This document shows, in pieces, positions 40,378 to 49,739 of a stretch of 64,000 nt of DNA (position 1 is the first letter of the stretch; the number at the start of each line of letters is the position of its first letter). The position numbers and the translations under genes are program-made. The notes under the pieces are model-generated. The model did not search any database and was not told where the DNA came from. It saw nothing but the letters and a program-made list of their open reading frames with translations. The stretch is taken from NCBI RefSeq assembly GCF_900459175.1, contig NZ_UHFA01000002.1, forward strand, positions 1,178,001 through 1,242,000, read 5' to 3'. This DNA is from Streptococcus downei MFe28. Its GTDB lineage: Bacteria; Bacillota; Bacilli; Lactobacillales; Streptococcaceae.

Positions 40378-41264
40378 CTATTCTCGCAAAATTTTTCCTG
40401 AAAACTCTTGCCGATATTGTCTGGAAGTCAGCTTATAGTATTTCTTGAGCTGACGATTAAAGTTAGATTGGTTGGAGAAGCCGACTTGACTCGTAATGTC
40501 CTGAATAGTGAGGCTAGTCTGCACAAGCAGTTCACAGACCTTGTTGAGCCTCAACTGTAGGGTGAACTCAAGGCAGCTACTGCCGGTGTGCTGTTTAAAG
40601 ATACTCATGAAGTGGGTACGACTGTAGCCGAAGTAGTCAGCTAAAAATGAGATAGTCAGATGTTCGGCATAATGGTCATTAATATAGTCAATTAATTCCC
40701 TGAGTTTTTGATAATTTTGGTAAGTGTTATCTGTATAGTGACGATTAATATGGCGGTATTTAAAGAGTAGATAGAGAAATTCATGACATTTTGATTTTAA
40801 TAACATATCAAAATAAAGAGATTGAACCCTGACTAATTCAAAAATCTCAAATAAACACAGTCTTTAATGATTTGGTAACCAGACATACCTGGTTGAATGC
40901 GAGGGATGATTTTAAAGTGAGCATTGTGCAGGGGCTGTAAGTAGCGTTGGCCGTATTTATCAATGATTGAGCGGCCGAGATTGTCCAGATGAATACTAAA
41001 GGTATCACTAATCAATTCTTGCTGGGCTGCTGCTTGAATAGAGTGCATGCTATTGGGTTGAATCAACATGATATCCCCTGTTTGACAGTCAAAAGCTTCA
41101 TAATTTATGAGATAGGTCCCTTTGTCCTTGCTGATGTAAGAAACTTCCAATTCAGGATGCCAGTGGTACATGATTCCTGGCTGTCCATAGGCTAAGCGGG
41201 TCTGATAAAATTTATAGGGAAAGCCGGATGGATTATCTTTGATATAAGAAGATTCTTGAACCAT
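40378..41264 (-). pseudogene. AraC-family regulator, frameshifted
   Basis: The N-terminal sensor half (from the ATG at 41264) has a cupin pattern (YHWHPELEVSYI, GDIMLIQPNSMHSI). It runs out of frame at about 40853 just after IIKDCVY; the next frame continues EIFELVRVQSLYFDMLLKSK. The C-terminal half has two helix-turn-helix motifs (LTISFLADYFGYSRTHFMSI; IQDITSQVGFSNQSNFNRQL). One indel restores about 290 residues. It stands upstream of the MFS gene on the same strand and was probably its activator. The C-terminal half alone could still be made from ATG 40806. Confidence 0.85.
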
Positions 41265-41413
41265 AATCTGCCTCATTCTAATCAATCTTATAAGCTCATT
41301 ATAATATAAGCTATTGAATATGATACCTCTACCTCTGCTTGAGACGGAACCATCAGTACTAAAAAATTTGGGGATAAAAAAGGAGTGCAAGGAAATTTCT
41401 ATTCCATTAATCA

Positions 41414-42532
41414 TTAGGCATTTTTCTTGCTTAATTTCACATAAACAAAATTAAGAGCTAAACCAATTAGGGCTAAGGCAATTGCTACGTAGAAGGCGTA
41501 ACTATAATTACCGTGGTTGCTACCAGCTATTTGGACAGCAACACGAGGAGCGAAGAAGGCTGCCAGAGAGTAACCAGTAAAGACGATACCGTAGTTGGTA
41601 CCTTGATTGGCGGGACCATAATTTTCCATAACCATGGATGGGAAGACGCCCATAACACCACCGAAGCAAATCCCTAGACCAATAATGCCGAGGGCAAAAC
41701 CAAATTGGCCTGGGATGAAGGTCAGAACCAATAAGGCTAGGGCAACAACGGAATAAATAATAGTCAAGGTCTTGCTACGTCCCAGTTTATCGGAAACCGT
41801 ACCCCAGATAAAGCGACCGCTAGAATTACAAATAGAATAGAGGCTAACATTGAGGGCAGCGGTGCCTGCTGACAATCCGAACATGGACTGACCGATTGTG
41901 GCGGCTTGCGAAGCAATCATGAGGCCGGAGAATGAACCGACAAAGAACATGGAAATAATCGCATAGAAAATCGGTGATTTAAGCATACCCAGCCAGTTGA
42001 TATTGCGGGAACCAGCCTGTTTTTGTTGAGGTGGGTTCCAACCTTCAGGCTTATAGCCTGCTGGAACAGCTTTGATGAAGAGGCTGGCAAGAAGGACAAC
42101 AATAATGTAGGCCAGACCCAAAATACGAAAGGCAAATTTAGCATCGTGACTTTGAATTAAGAGATTGGCGATAGGAGACGCGATAACGGCTGCAAATCCC
42201 TGTCCCAGTCCAGCCATGAGGCCGTAAGTCAGATAGAGCATACCAGGGCTGGTTGCAAAGCCACTGAGGCAAAAGCCAGCAGCAAATAAAAGGGCACCCA
42301 GGGAGATTGTCCATTTCACATAACCCTTGTCGACCAAATAACCTCCAAGAATCATAGGAATGGAGCCGATGGCATTATTGATGGTGAAGGCCAACATGAT
42401 CTCTGGCATGGTCCAGCCAGTCTCTTTACTAAGAGGTCCAGCGAAGACACTAAAGGCATAGATGGCACCCGTACAGAGTAAGATGGCAGCAGAGGTGGCC
42501 AAGGTATGCCAACGATTGATAGATTTTGTCAT
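41414..42532 (-). CDS. MFS carrier of the oxalate/formate antiporter type with an internal deletion
   Basis: 372 residues, shorter than the usual 400-420 of this family. Helices 1-3 read normally (LATSAAILLCTGAIYAFSVF; MILGGYLVDKGYV; LYLTYGLMAGLGQG). The protein then jumps directly to FAAVIASPIANLLIQSHDAK, leaving out about 30-35 residues that normally follow GLGxG and carry the helix 4-5 loop with its PDKRGLASG motif. The frame is kept. The rest, including a second A-type motif RFIWGTVSDKLGRSK, is intact. Transport is probably lost. ATG 42532 follows AAAGGA. Substrate unknown, perhaps an organic acid. Confidence 0.75.
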   Translation of the reverse strand: MTKSINRWHTLATSAAILLCTGAIYAFSVFAGPLSKETGWTMPEIMLAFTINNAIGSIPMILGGYLVDKGYVKWTISLGALLFAAGFCLSGFATSPGMLYLTYGLMAGLGQGFAAVIASPIANLLIQSHDAKFAFRILGLAYIIVVLLASLFIKAVPAGYKPEGWNPPQQKQAGSRNINWLGMLKSPIFYAIISMFFVGSFSGLMIASQAATIGQSMFGLSAGTAALNVSLYSICNSSGRFIWGTVSDKLGRSKTLTIIYSVVALALLVLTFIPGQFGFALGIIGLGICFGGVMGVFPSMVMENYGPANQGTNYGIVFTGYSLAAFFAPRVAVQIAGSNHGNYSYAFYVAIALALIGLALNFVYVKLSKKNA

Positions 42533-42586
42533 AGCAATAGTCCTTTCTGTGACTTTGTTTGTGTTTTCACAAAGTATACTATCTTT

Positions 42587-42600
42587 TGAAAACGCCGTCA
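42587..42600 (-). promoter_or_regulatory. cre box upstream of the MFS gene
   Basis: TGAAAACGCCGTCA fits the cre consensus at 13 of 14 positions and lies 55 bases before the MFS start, in the region divergent from the FMN reductase. Confidence 0.65.
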
Positions 42601-42683
42601 ATGCTATTGGATAAAAATTCGGGATTTATCAAAAAACCAATACTATTGTACGATAAATAAATGTTTTTGTTTTAAAAATCAAA

Positions 42684-42697
42684 AGAGAGCGTTTACA
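42684..42697 (+). promoter_or_regulatory. cre box upstream of the FMN reductase gene
   Basis: AGAGAGCGTTTACA is, on the opposite strand, a 13-of-14 cre match. It lies about 55 bases before the FMN reductase start and 100 bp from the other cre. Confidence 0.65.
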
Positions 42698-42751
42698 AAA
42701 AAATTGGAGCGTAGTACAATGAGGGTGAAAAAGTGTGAAAGAGGTAACAAG

Positions 42752-43354
42752 ATGAAATTAGTTGCTATTGTTGGAACCAATTCCAAACGGTCAACCAACC
42801 GAAAATTACTAAGGTTCATGGCTAAGCATTTTGCCAAGCAGGCGGACATTGAAATTCTTGAAATCAAGGATTTGCCAGCCTTTAATGAGCCAGAGGATAA
42901 GATAGCTCCTCAAGCCGTGGCAAGCTTTACTGAAAAAATTGTCCAAGCTCAAGGGGTCATTATTGCGACACCAGAATACGACCACACCATTCCAGCCCCG
43001 CTGTCCTCAGCCTTGGAATGGATTGCCTATACGAGTCGTCCTTTGATAAATAAGCCTGTCATGATTGTAGGGGCTTCGCTGGGGCTGTTGGGAACTTCAC
43101 GTGCCCAGGCTCATTTGCGACAGATTTTAGATGCGCCTGAACTTAAGGCAAGGCTGATGCCAGGGAATGAATTTCTACTGGGTCATTCCGAACAAGTCTT
43201 GACCGATGAGGGAGAGCTGACCAATGCTGATAAGGTGGCTGAGCTAGAAGATTGCTTTGCTGAGTTCTTAGAATTTGTCAGCCTGACCAATCAACTGGTC
43301 AAGGAAGCTGATACCAAACGCAAGCAAGCCTTCGCTTGGGAAGCCGCGGACTAG
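42752..43354 (+). CDS. NAD(P)H-dependent FMN reductase
   Basis: A 200-residue flavodoxin-fold FMN reductase. It begins [20 protein letters not shown] with the phosphate loop. The signature [22 protein letters not shown] region follows at about 73-92, with [18 protein letters not shown] later. It would supply electrons from NAD(P)H to a flavoprotein partner. I chose ATG 42752 behind AGAGG. The next gene starts 17 bases later and begins with a paralogous domain, so the pair probably formed a soluble reductase system with a fumarate-reductase-like flavoprotein. Confidence 0.88.
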   Translation: MKLVAIVGTNSKRSTNRKLLRFMAKHFAKQADIEILEIKDLPAFNEPEDKIAPQAVASFTEKIVQAQGVIIATPEYDHTIPAPLSSALEWIAYTSRPLINKPVMIVGASLGLLGTSRAQAHLRQILDAPELKARLMPGNEFLLGHSEQVLTDEGELTNADKVAELEDCFAEFLEFVSLTNQLVKEADTKRKQAFAWEAAD

Positions 43355-43371
43355 GACAGAAGGGAGAAATC

Positions 43372-44775
43372 ATGAAATTAGTTGCTATTACAGGAACCAA
43401 TGCCAAGCATTCCTATAATCGAAAATTATTGCAGTTCATGGCCAAACATTTTGCCAAAAAGGCCGACATTGAAGTCTTGGATATTGACCAGGTCTCTATG
43501 TTTGATGAGACTGATGATCAAACAGACTCCCCAGTCATTCAGACCTTCAACCAAAAGATTAGTCAAGCGGACGGGGTCATTATTGCGACTCCCGAACACA
43601 ACCATACCATTCCTTCCAGCCTCAATAGTCTCTTGGAATGGCTGTCTTTCAATATCCATCCGCTGGATGGCAAGCCAGTTATGATTGTTGGGGCTTCCTA
43701 TTCTGAGCAGGGGTCTTCACGGGCCCAGCTCCACCTGCGCCAAATTTTGGATGCTCCTGGGGTTAATGCGACCGTTATGCCAGGGAATGAATTTCTGCTG
43801 GGCTTTGCCTACATTTCTGTCCTTGACGACTATGTGCGCCAGCAAGGTGGTTTTATCTTGACCGATAGCCCAGTTAAGGAGCTAATCGTCGAAAACGGTC
43901 AGGTTAAGGGAGCCATCGCGACCGGACGCAACGATCAGACGATTACAGTTCATGTCAAGGCTGTTGTTCTGGCATCAGGTGGCTTTGGTGCCAATACCAA
44001 GATGCTCCAAAAGTACAATACCTATTGGACTGAAATTGATGATGACATTAAGACCTCTAACTCACCAGCCATTACAGGTGATGGTATTATCCTAGGCCGA
44101 TCGGTAGGAGCAGACCTTGTCGGCATGGGCTTCACCCAAATGATGCCAGTTTCCGACCCCAATACTGGTGCCCTATTCTCAGGTCTGCAAGTGCCACCGG
44201 CTAACTTTATCATGGTCAATCAAGAGGGTAAACGCTTTGTCGATGAATATGGTAGCAGGGATAAACTAGCTCAAGCAGCCATTGATAATGGTGGTCTCTT
44301 CTATTTGATTTCCGATGACAATATCAAGGCAACGGCCTATAATACCAGTCAAGAAAAGATTGATGCTCAGGTGGCTGCTGGAACCCTCTTTAGGGATGAT
44401 AGCTTGGAAGGCCTGGCCAAACAAATCGGTGTCAATCCAGAGGTCTTTGTCCAAACCATTAACAACTACAATTCCTATGTAGATGCGGGTCATGACCCTG
44501 AATTTGACAAGGGGGCCTTTGACCTCAAGGTTGAAAAAGCACCTTTCTATGCGACCCCTCGTAAGCCAGCTGTTCACCACACCATGGGTGGTCTGAAAAT
44601 TGATACTCAGGCTCATGTTCTCAACGAAAAGGCTCAGCCAATTTCCGGTCTCTATGCAGCAGGAGAAGTTGCTGGTGGTCTCCATGCCGGTAACCGCCTA
44701 GGCGGTAACTCTCTGACCGACATCTTCACCTTTGGCCGCATCGCAGCCCAAACCGCTGTTGATGAATGGTGTTAA
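43372..44775 (+). CDS. Chimeric protein: FMN-reductase N-terminus joined to a fumarate-reductase-like flavoprotein C-terminus
   Basis: 467 residues. Residues 1 to about 144 are an FMN reductase paralogous to the gene before ([41 protein letters not shown]). From about 145 it becomes the later part of a FAD_binding_2 fumarate/urocanate-reductase-like subunit: [42 protein letters not shown] with the active-site His, and [20 protein letters not shown]. The GxGxxG dinucleotide-binding start of that family (about 60-150 residues) is missing. The junction lies near 43800. It arose by in-frame deletion, either between two genes or inside a longer FMN_red-FMN_bind-FAD protein. Activity is doubtful. 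Confidence 0.8.
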   Translation: MKLVAITGTNAKHSYNRKLLQFMAKHFAKKADIEVLDIDQVSMFDETDDQTDSPVIQTFNQKISQADGVIIATPEHNHTIPSSLNSLLEWLSFNIHPLDGKPVMIVGASYSEQGSSRAQLHLRQILDAPGVNATVMPGNEFLLGFAYISVLDDYVRQQGGFILTDSPVKELIVENGQVKGAIATGRNDQTITVHVKAVVLASGGFGANTKMLQKYNTYWTEIDDDIKTSNSPAITGDGIILGRSVGADLVGMGFTQMMPVSDPNTGALFSGLQVPPANFIMVNQEGKRFVDEYGSRDKLAQAAIDNGGLFYLISDDNIKATAYNTSQEKIDAQVAAGTLFRDDSLEGLAKQIGVNPEVFVQTINNYNSYVDAGHDPEFDKGAFDLKVEKAPFYATPRKPAVHHTMGGLKIDTQAHVLNEKAQPISGLYAAGEVAGGLHAGNRLGGNSLTDIFTFGRIAAQTAVDEWC

Positions 44776-44791
44776 ATACCTATTTAGATAT

Positions 44792-44821
44792 TAAGGTACA
44801 GTTTTAGTCTGTGCCTTTTTG
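44792..44821 (+). terminator. Rho-independent terminator
   Basis: AAGGTACAG (44793-44801) and CTGTGCCTT (44809-44817) followed by TTTT. Confidence 0.75.
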
Positions 44822-44940
44822 TTTTGATTACCCTTGCAAATTTTGGTAGAATCTGTTATGTTAAAAAAGTATATATTAAATATATATATATATATCAAAA
44901 TGGTACAACATAATTAAACCTAATTTGCGGAGGTGACAAT

Positions 44941-45852
44941 ATGAAGCAGAATATTTTTATAGAGACTGCTAAAGGTAGACTTATTAGACCTATTGTTTTT
45001 GTGCTCCCACTTGGCCTTCTGTTATTTATTGTTGGTCAATTGCTGGGAATTGGTATCGTAACTATTTTTGTCAAGATTTTATCCCTGCTTGGCTTGGCCA
45101 GCCAAACGACAGCTATAACGGCGTTGGCCTTTTTGAACTATGATTTTGGTGTTTTCTTGGTTTTCTTTGCCTGGGTCAAATGGGTTGAAAGGCGTCCCAT
45201 TTCCTCTATGGGTCTCTTTAAGAATCGAGCAGGAGTGGAATTGCTAAAAGGTTGGCTCCTAGGTGGAGCAATGTTTACTTTGATTATCTTCTTACTTGGT
45301 CTTTTTGGTATTGTTCAGATTGATAAAATAAATCTGACGGTCTCAAGTCTAGGGTTTCTCATTCTTTTTATCCTGGCTTGGCAGGTCCAAAGTGCTGGTG
45401 AAGAATTGATGACCAGGGGCTGGTTATTGCCGGTTTTAGCCAGTCATCACCGCAGGATAACAGCCGTCTCCATTGTATCAGTCCTGTTTGCGGCCATGCA
45501 TTTATTGAATCCTAATGTGACCCTGATTTCATTTGCCAATGCAACTCTTTTTGGTCTCATGATGTGTCTTTACCTTATTTGGAAAGGTAATCTTTGGGGA
45601 GCTTTTGGTATTCATGCGGCTTGGAACTGTTTTCAGGGTTCCATCTTTGGTGTTCAGGTTTCTGGTTTAGGTGTGTTGCCGTCAGCTATTATTAAGCTCA
45701 AGTTGGCTGGACCAGACTTTTTAACCGGTGGTAAATTTGGTATTGAGGGAAGCTTGGTGACCTTAGTCATTTATGCATCTGTTTGTTTTTTCCTCTACCT
45801 GAAAATTCGTAAGAAAGTGGCAGTCAGGCCACAAATATCCAGTAAAAGCTAG
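44941..45852 (+). CDS. CPBP-family intramembrane protease (Abi)
   Basis: A 303-residue multi-pass membrane protein. The Rce1/CPBP catalytic motifs are complete: GEELMTRGWLLPVL (Glu-Glu...Arg), VLFAAMHLLNPN (second motif His) and FGIHAAWNCFQG (third motif His and Asn). Family members act as prenyl-type proteases or in bacteriocin self-immunity; no bacteriocin gene is visible here. It starts at ATG 44941 with GGAGG at 44930. An alternating TA tract (44880-44895) lies 45 bases upstream, within the probable promoter. Confidence 0.85.
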   Translation: MKQNIFIETAKGRLIRPIVFVLPLGLLLFIVGQLLGIGIVTIFVKILSLLGLASQTTAITALAFLNYDFGVFLVFFAWVKWVERRPISSMGLFKNRAGVELLKGWLLGGAMFTLIIFLLGLFGIVQIDKINLTVSSLGFLILFILAWQVQSAGEELMTRGWLLPVLASHHRRITAVSIVSVLFAAMHLLNPNVTLISFANATLFGLMMCLYLIWKGNLWGAFGIHAAWNCFQGSIFGVQVSGLGVLPSAIIKLKLAGPDFLTGGKFGIEGSLVTLVIYASVCFFLYLKIRKKVAVRPQISSKS

Positions 45853-45872
45853 GTTTCGGCCTAGTTTTTTGC
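45846..45872 (+). terminator. Rho-independent terminator
   Basis: CTAGG and CCTAG arms around TTTCGG, then TTTTTT. A TATAAT (45874-45879) for the next gene follows at once. Confidence 0.7.
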
Positions 45873-45941
45873 TATAATTGTAAGTGCTTTAATAATGGTG
45901 GGTATGGCCATTTCTGAGCTATACTCAATTAGGAGTTTGCT

Positions 45942-46706
45942 ATGAATTTTATTTTTGACCTGGATGGAACTCTGTCGTTTGATGGTCTTAGTATTGATGA
46001 AAAAAGCAGGAAGGTCCTAGCCCAGGCCAGTAACTACGGTCATAAAATCAATTTTGCTTCAGCTCGCTCTTATCGTGATTCGCTTGATATGTTAGGTCAA
46101 GACCTAGCCAAGGAACGAGTATTTGGACTGAATGGTGGCTTGGTCTATGAAAAGGGCCAGTTGATTCTGGAGCACAAGCTGGACTACGAAGGTTACCAGG
46201 AAGCTCTTAAGTACTGTCGCTATTACAATTTGCCTTTCTTTGTGGACAATTCCTTTAACTATGCAACGGGAATTGAGGACTATATTCCCTTTATAAAAAT
46301 GGTTGATCCTCTGAATTTAGCTCAGAAGGTTTCCGCTGACGACCTAAAGAATCCTATCAAAATGGTGGTTTATCTGGGCAACCACGAAGATTTACTGGCG
46401 GATATTACCTATCGGACTAAGGAAATGAACAAGTTTGAGATCACCTACCACGAAAATGAAAAGTGTCTCTATCTCAATCCAAGTAATATCAGTAAAGCCT
46501 CTACTATCAAGGAGGTTATCAAGGAGCCTTATATCGCCTTTGGCAATGATAAAAATGACATCAATATGTTTAAGGAGGCTCTCTACGCTGTTCAGGTGGG
46601 ACACTACCCTTACTTGAAGACTTATGCGGATGACCAAGTTGAAGCTGACAGCCAAGCAGTTGCAGCAAAAATTTTGGAACTCTTTCAGAACTTTCAAGAA
46701 AAGTGA
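45942..46706 (+). CDS. HAD superfamily phosphatase, Cof type
   Basis: A 254-residue type IIB HAD hydrolase. Motif I is FDLDGTLS (about 5-12), motif II is the S in INFASARSYRDSL, motif III is the Lys in NPSNISKASTIKEV, and motif IV is AFGNDKNDINMF. Cof-type enzymes dephosphorylate sugar phosphates or flavin and pyridoxal phosphates; the substrate here is unknown. It starts at ATG 45942 behind AGGAG. It stands alone between terminators (a CCCAG/CTGGG hairpin follows at about 46741-46776). Confidence 0.88.
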   Translation: MNFIFDLDGTLSFDGLSIDEKSRKVLAQASNYGHKINFASARSYRDSLDMLGQDLAKERVFGLNGGLVYEKGQLILEHKLDYEGYQEALKYCRYYNLPFFVDNSFNYATGIEDYIPFIKMVDPLNLAQKVSADDLKNPIKMVVYLGNHEDLLADITYRTKEMNKFEITYHENEKCLYLNPSNISKASTIKEVIKEPYIAFGNDKNDINMFKEALYAVQVGHYPYLKTYADDQVEADSQAVAAKILELFQNFQEK

Positions 46707-46963
46707 GTGTTTGGGGCTCATAAATTTTTTAATATGCTAAAACCCAGCCTGGAAGTAGCTCTTCTGGGCTTTTTGATTAGGCGAGTTTGCCTAGGCTAGA
46801 CCTAATGAAAGTCAATTTTCTACTCATAAAAGGAGGTATATTACTCTTTTGAGTTCAAAAGGTTATTTCGAATTTTGGGGAGCCCAAAACAAAATTTTAG
46901 AAATCTATTTTCAAAAGCGTTATGATGAAGTGCCGTTAGGTGACGGCTAGAAAGCGAGATACT

Positions 46964-47458
46964 ATGCTAACATTTTTAGGAAAACCAGTGACGGTAGCAG
47001 CAGATAAACAGCTGCAAGTAGGAGATACAGCGCCAGATTTCACCCTGATGGCTTCGGATTTGAGCCAAAAAAGCCTGTCAGACTTTGCTGGTAAAAAGAA
47101 GATCCTTAGTATTGTACCTTCCATTGATACAGGACTTTGTTCAACACAGACTCGAACCTTCAATCAGGAACTGTCAAACCTTGAGGATACGGTTGTCATT
47201 ACCATTTCGGCCGACCTCCCCTTTGCTCAGCAAAAATGGTGTGGGGTGCAAGGATTGGATGAAGCTATCATGCTATCGGATTACTATGACAATGGTTTTG
47301 GTCAGGCCTATGGAGTCCTGATGGAAGAGTGGCACCTGTTAGCTCGGGCTGTCCTAGTCCTGGACCAACAGAACCAAGTCACCTACACCCAATATCTGGA
47401 CAATATCAATGCCGAGCCAGACTACCAGGCGGCCATTGAGGCGGTCAAGGCTATCTAA
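46964..47458 (+). CDS. tpx: Thiol peroxidase
   Basis: A 164-residue atypical 2-Cys peroxiredoxin of the Tpx family. Peroxidatic Cys is in [12 protein letters not shown] (about residue 58), preceded by the family's PSIDT. Resolving Cys is in [16 protein letters not shown] (about 92). It reduces H2O2 and alkyl peroxides using thioredoxin, which is important in catalase-negative streptococci. I chose ATG 46964; the upstream GTG at 46940 is not at the family start. The GAAAGCGAG leader provides only a weak ribosome site. Confidence 0.93.
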   Translation: MLTFLGKPVTVAADKQLQVGDTAPDFTLMASDLSQKSLSDFAGKKKILSIVPSIDTGLCSTQTRTFNQELSNLEDTVVITISADLPFAQQKWCGVQGLDEAIMLSDYYDNGFGQAYGVLMEEWHLLARAVLVLDQQNQVTYTQYLDNINAEPDYQAAIEAVKAI

Positions 47459-47605
47459 ATTTATACCTATAAGACCTGTAGAAAAAAAGAGAGACAAGTA
47501 AGCAAACCCGTGATTTGCTTACTTTCTATCGGATTCAAGCCCTCGAAAACAATAGATAATCAAAAGCTCCGCTGATGATTCGAAAACCTGAAGTGAAAGT
47601 AGCCG

Positions 47606-47648
47606 ACGCACCAATTTTGGTGCGTTAGCCGCTTTTTTATGTTATACT
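47606..47648 (+). promoter_or_regulatory. pezAT promoter region with dyad operator
   Basis: The perfect dyad ACGCACCAA-TT-TTGGTGCGT (47606-47625) overlaps the -35 position of a promoter whose -10 is TATACT (47643-47648). It is the likely PezA operator. It is followed by GCTTTTTT, so it may also end tpx transcription. Confidence 0.6.
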
Positions 47649-47674
47649 AAAAAGCAAATAAGAGGAGGAAGCCC

Positions 47675-48151
47675 ATGATTGGAGATAACCTAAAAGCTTT
47701 ACGAAAGTCGCATCATTTGACCCAACCAGAATTTGCGGCAATGATTGGAATTTCTCGAAATAGTCTGAGCCGTTATGAAAACGGGACAAGCTCGGTATCG
47801 ACAGAGCTCCTTGATCGTATCTGTCAGAAATTCAATGTTTCTTATATTGACCTTGTGGGTCAAGAAAAAATGCTAGGACCTGTGGAAGACTATCAACTGA
47901 CTTTAAAAATTGAAATTATCAAGGAGCGGGGCGCAGGTATCTTATCCCAACTTTATCGTTACCAGGATAGTCAAGGGATTGATTTTGACGATGTGAGCAA
48001 TCCTTGGATTTTAATGAGTGATGACTTGTCTGACCTTATCAATAGCAAGATTTATCTTGTGGCTAGTTTTGATGAGCTAGATCGCTATAATGGTTATTTG
48101 GATGGCATTGAGCGTATGTTGGAGTTGGCGAGTCACCAGGTGGTTGCCTAA
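47675..48151 (+). CDS. pezA: Antitoxin of the zeta toxin system
   Basis: A 158-residue PezA-like protein. Residues 1-65 form an XRE helix-turn-helix (NLKALRKSHHLTQPEFAAMI; GISRNSLSRYENGTSS) that represses the operon. The C-terminal helical part (residues 70-158, ending DGIERMLELASHQVVA) covers and inhibits the toxin. It starts at ATG 47675 behind AGAGGAGG. Its stop overlaps the pezT start by one base (TAATG), giving translational coupling. Confidence 0.92.
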   Translation: MIGDNLKALRKSHHLTQPEFAAMIGISRNSLSRYENGTSSVSTELLDRICQKFNVSYIDLVGQEKMLGPVEDYQLTLKIEIIKERGAGILSQLYRYQDSQGIDFDDVSNPWILMSDDLSDLINSKIYLVASFDELDRYNGYLDGIERMLELASHQVVA

Positions 48152-48921
48152 TGTCGCTAGAAGAATTTAGCCAGGCAGATTTTGACCTAGCCCTGAAGAG
48201 AACCATTCGTTCCCTAAGTCGAGGAAAAGTAGCCTTGGCCAAGCCCCGAGCTATCCTATTAGGTGGGCAGAGTGGAGCAGGAAAGACAACCATACACCGA
48301 ATTAAGCAAAAGGAATTTCAAGGCAATATTATCATTATTGATGGCGATAGCTACCGTTCCCAGCACCCCAATTATCTTTCCTTACAGAAAAAATATGGTA
48401 AAGATAGTGTGGACTACACAAAATCTTTTGCGGGAAAAATGGTTGAGCACCTCGCCGATGAACTCAGTAAACAAGGCTATCATCTGTTAATTGAGGGGAC
48501 CTTGAGAACGACAGAAGTTCCTAGGGAAACAACACAGCTCTTGAAATCAAGGAATTACCGAGTATCATTATCGCTGATTGCCACAAAACCAGAATTGTCA
48601 TACCTCAGCACCCTCATACGCTACGAGGAACTCCATGCCATAGATCCAAACCAAGCTAGAGCCACTCCAAAAGAACATCATGATGGCATTGTCAACCACT
48701 TGATTGATAACTTGCGAGAGTTAGAAAATGACAAACCCTTTGACCAGATTCAAATTTATCAAAGAGATCGAACTTGCATCTACGATTCAGAAATTGATGA
48801 GGCTTCAGCAGGAGACGTTCTACAAAACTGTCTCTTTGGTAAATGGAGCAAGGTGGAAGAAGAGATGTTGAAGTTTGAACAGGAGAGGTTGAGAGAGCTG
48901 AAATCTATAGAAAATAATTGA
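48151..48921 (+). CDS. pezT: Zeta toxin (UDP-N-acetylglucosamine kinase)
   Basis: A 256-residue toxin. Walker A GGQSGAGKTTIHRI is at 38-51. The catalytic Asp region IIIDGDSYRSQHPNY and the UNAG-pocket Thr/Arg in LLIEGTLRTTEVPRETTQLL follow. Zeta toxins phosphorylate UDP-N-acetylglucosamine and stop cell-wall synthesis when not held by PezA. Full length and apparently intact. The pair is chromosomal here without visible mobile-element genes; it may stabilise the region. Confidence 0.93.
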   Translation: MSLEEFSQADFDLALKRTIRSLSRGKVALAKPRAILLGGQSGAGKTTIHRIKQKEFQGNIIIIDGDSYRSQHPNYLSLQKKYGKDSVDYTKSFAGKMVEHLADELSKQGYHLLIEGTLRTTEVPRETTQLLKSRNYRVSLSLIATKPELSYLSTLIRYEELHAIDPNQARATPKEHHDGIVNHLIDNLRELENDKPFDQIQIYQRDRTCIYDSEIDEASAGDVLQNCLFGKWSKVEEEMLKFEQERLRELKSIENN

Positions 48922-49098
48922 TTTGTTCTGGTGGGACAAGAAAATCAAACTAACACCCAGAAGTAGCTGTGGATCTCTGGTTATTTTACCTTCTTTTTAG
49001 CTCCCTTTGATTTTCTTGAAAATTTAAGGTATGATAGAGCAGAAGAATGAGCTATTTTCATGAATTTCCATGGAAGTTGAGGGAGAAGGAGGCAGACC

Positions 49099-49692
49099 AT
49101 GAGGCTGATTGAAGACTATCTTGCTAATCCAGTAGCTAAACTACCCTTGGGTCAGCTGGCAAGGGCTTTCAAGGGTAAGGCTGTATCTGGCAAGGCTGAT
49201 CCTGGTCGGATAAGCTACATTAATCTGTCGGACATGACAGAATTCGGTATTGATTATGACCATCTCAAGACCTTCGCAGAAGATTTAGATAAGGTGCAGA
49301 AGTACCTCCTAGAGACTGGGGATGTCTTGGTGGCCTCCAAGGGGACGGTCAAAAAGGTTGCTGTATTCGAATCACAGGATTTCCCCGTTGTCGCCTCCTC
49401 CAATATCACAGTCCTAAGACCGACCGAGGAATTGAGTGGGTTTTACCTCAAATTATTTTTAGAATCTGACCTAGGTCAAGCCCTGCTTGATAGGACTGAT
49501 AAGGGTAAGGCTGTCTTGAATATCTCAACAGCCCAACTTTTAGAAATCCCTGTTCCTCATATTCCCCTAGTGAAGCAGAATTATTTAGTTCAATATGCCT
49601 ACAAGGGACAGGCCGACTACCAACGTAAATTGGCCAGGGCCCAGCAGGAGTGGGAACACATCAAGCAAGACGTTGCCAAGAATTTATATTAA
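49099..49692 (+). CDS. Orphan type I restriction S-subunit-like half protein
   Basis: A 197-residue protein with one target-recognition domain of the HsdS type (SYINLSDMTEFGIDYD, then GDVLVASKGTVKKVAVFES and VVASSNITVLRPTEELSGFY). One conserved helical dimerisation segment follows (AQLLEIPVPHIPLVKQNYLV). Normal HsdS has two such halves. No hsdM or hsdR is nearby, so it may work as a homodimer with a methylase elsewhere, or be a leftover. It starts at ATG 49099 behind GAGAAGGAGG. A terminator follows directly. Confidence 0.75.
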   Translation: MRLIEDYLANPVAKLPLGQLARAFKGKAVSGKADPGRISYINLSDMTEFGIDYDHLKTFAEDLDKVQKYLLETGDVLVASKGTVKKVAVFESQDFPVVASSNITVLRPTEELSGFYLKLFLESDLGQALLDRTDKGKAVLNISTAQLLEIPVPHIPLVKQNYLVQYAYKGQADYQRKLARAQQEWEHIKQDVAKNLY

Positions 49693-49697
49693 GCCAG

Positions 49698-49727
49698 AGT
49701 TAGGGACAAAAGTCCTTAACTTTTTAC
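49698..49727 (+). terminator. Rho-independent terminator
   Basis: Perfect 10-bp arms, AGTTAGGGAC and GTCCTTAACT with one wobble, around AAAA, followed by TTTTT. Confidence 0.85.
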
Positions 49728-49739
49728 TTTTTCAGCATC

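Noticed and set aside
44876..44897. Alternating TA tract as a phase-variation switch for the CPBP gene
   Set aside because: The tract is short and lies in an AT-rich promoter; without strain comparison there is no sign that its length varies.
48151..48921. PezAT as part of an integrative element
   Set aside because: No integrase, relaxase or attachment-site repeats were seen around it; the flanking genes are ordinary chromosomal ones.
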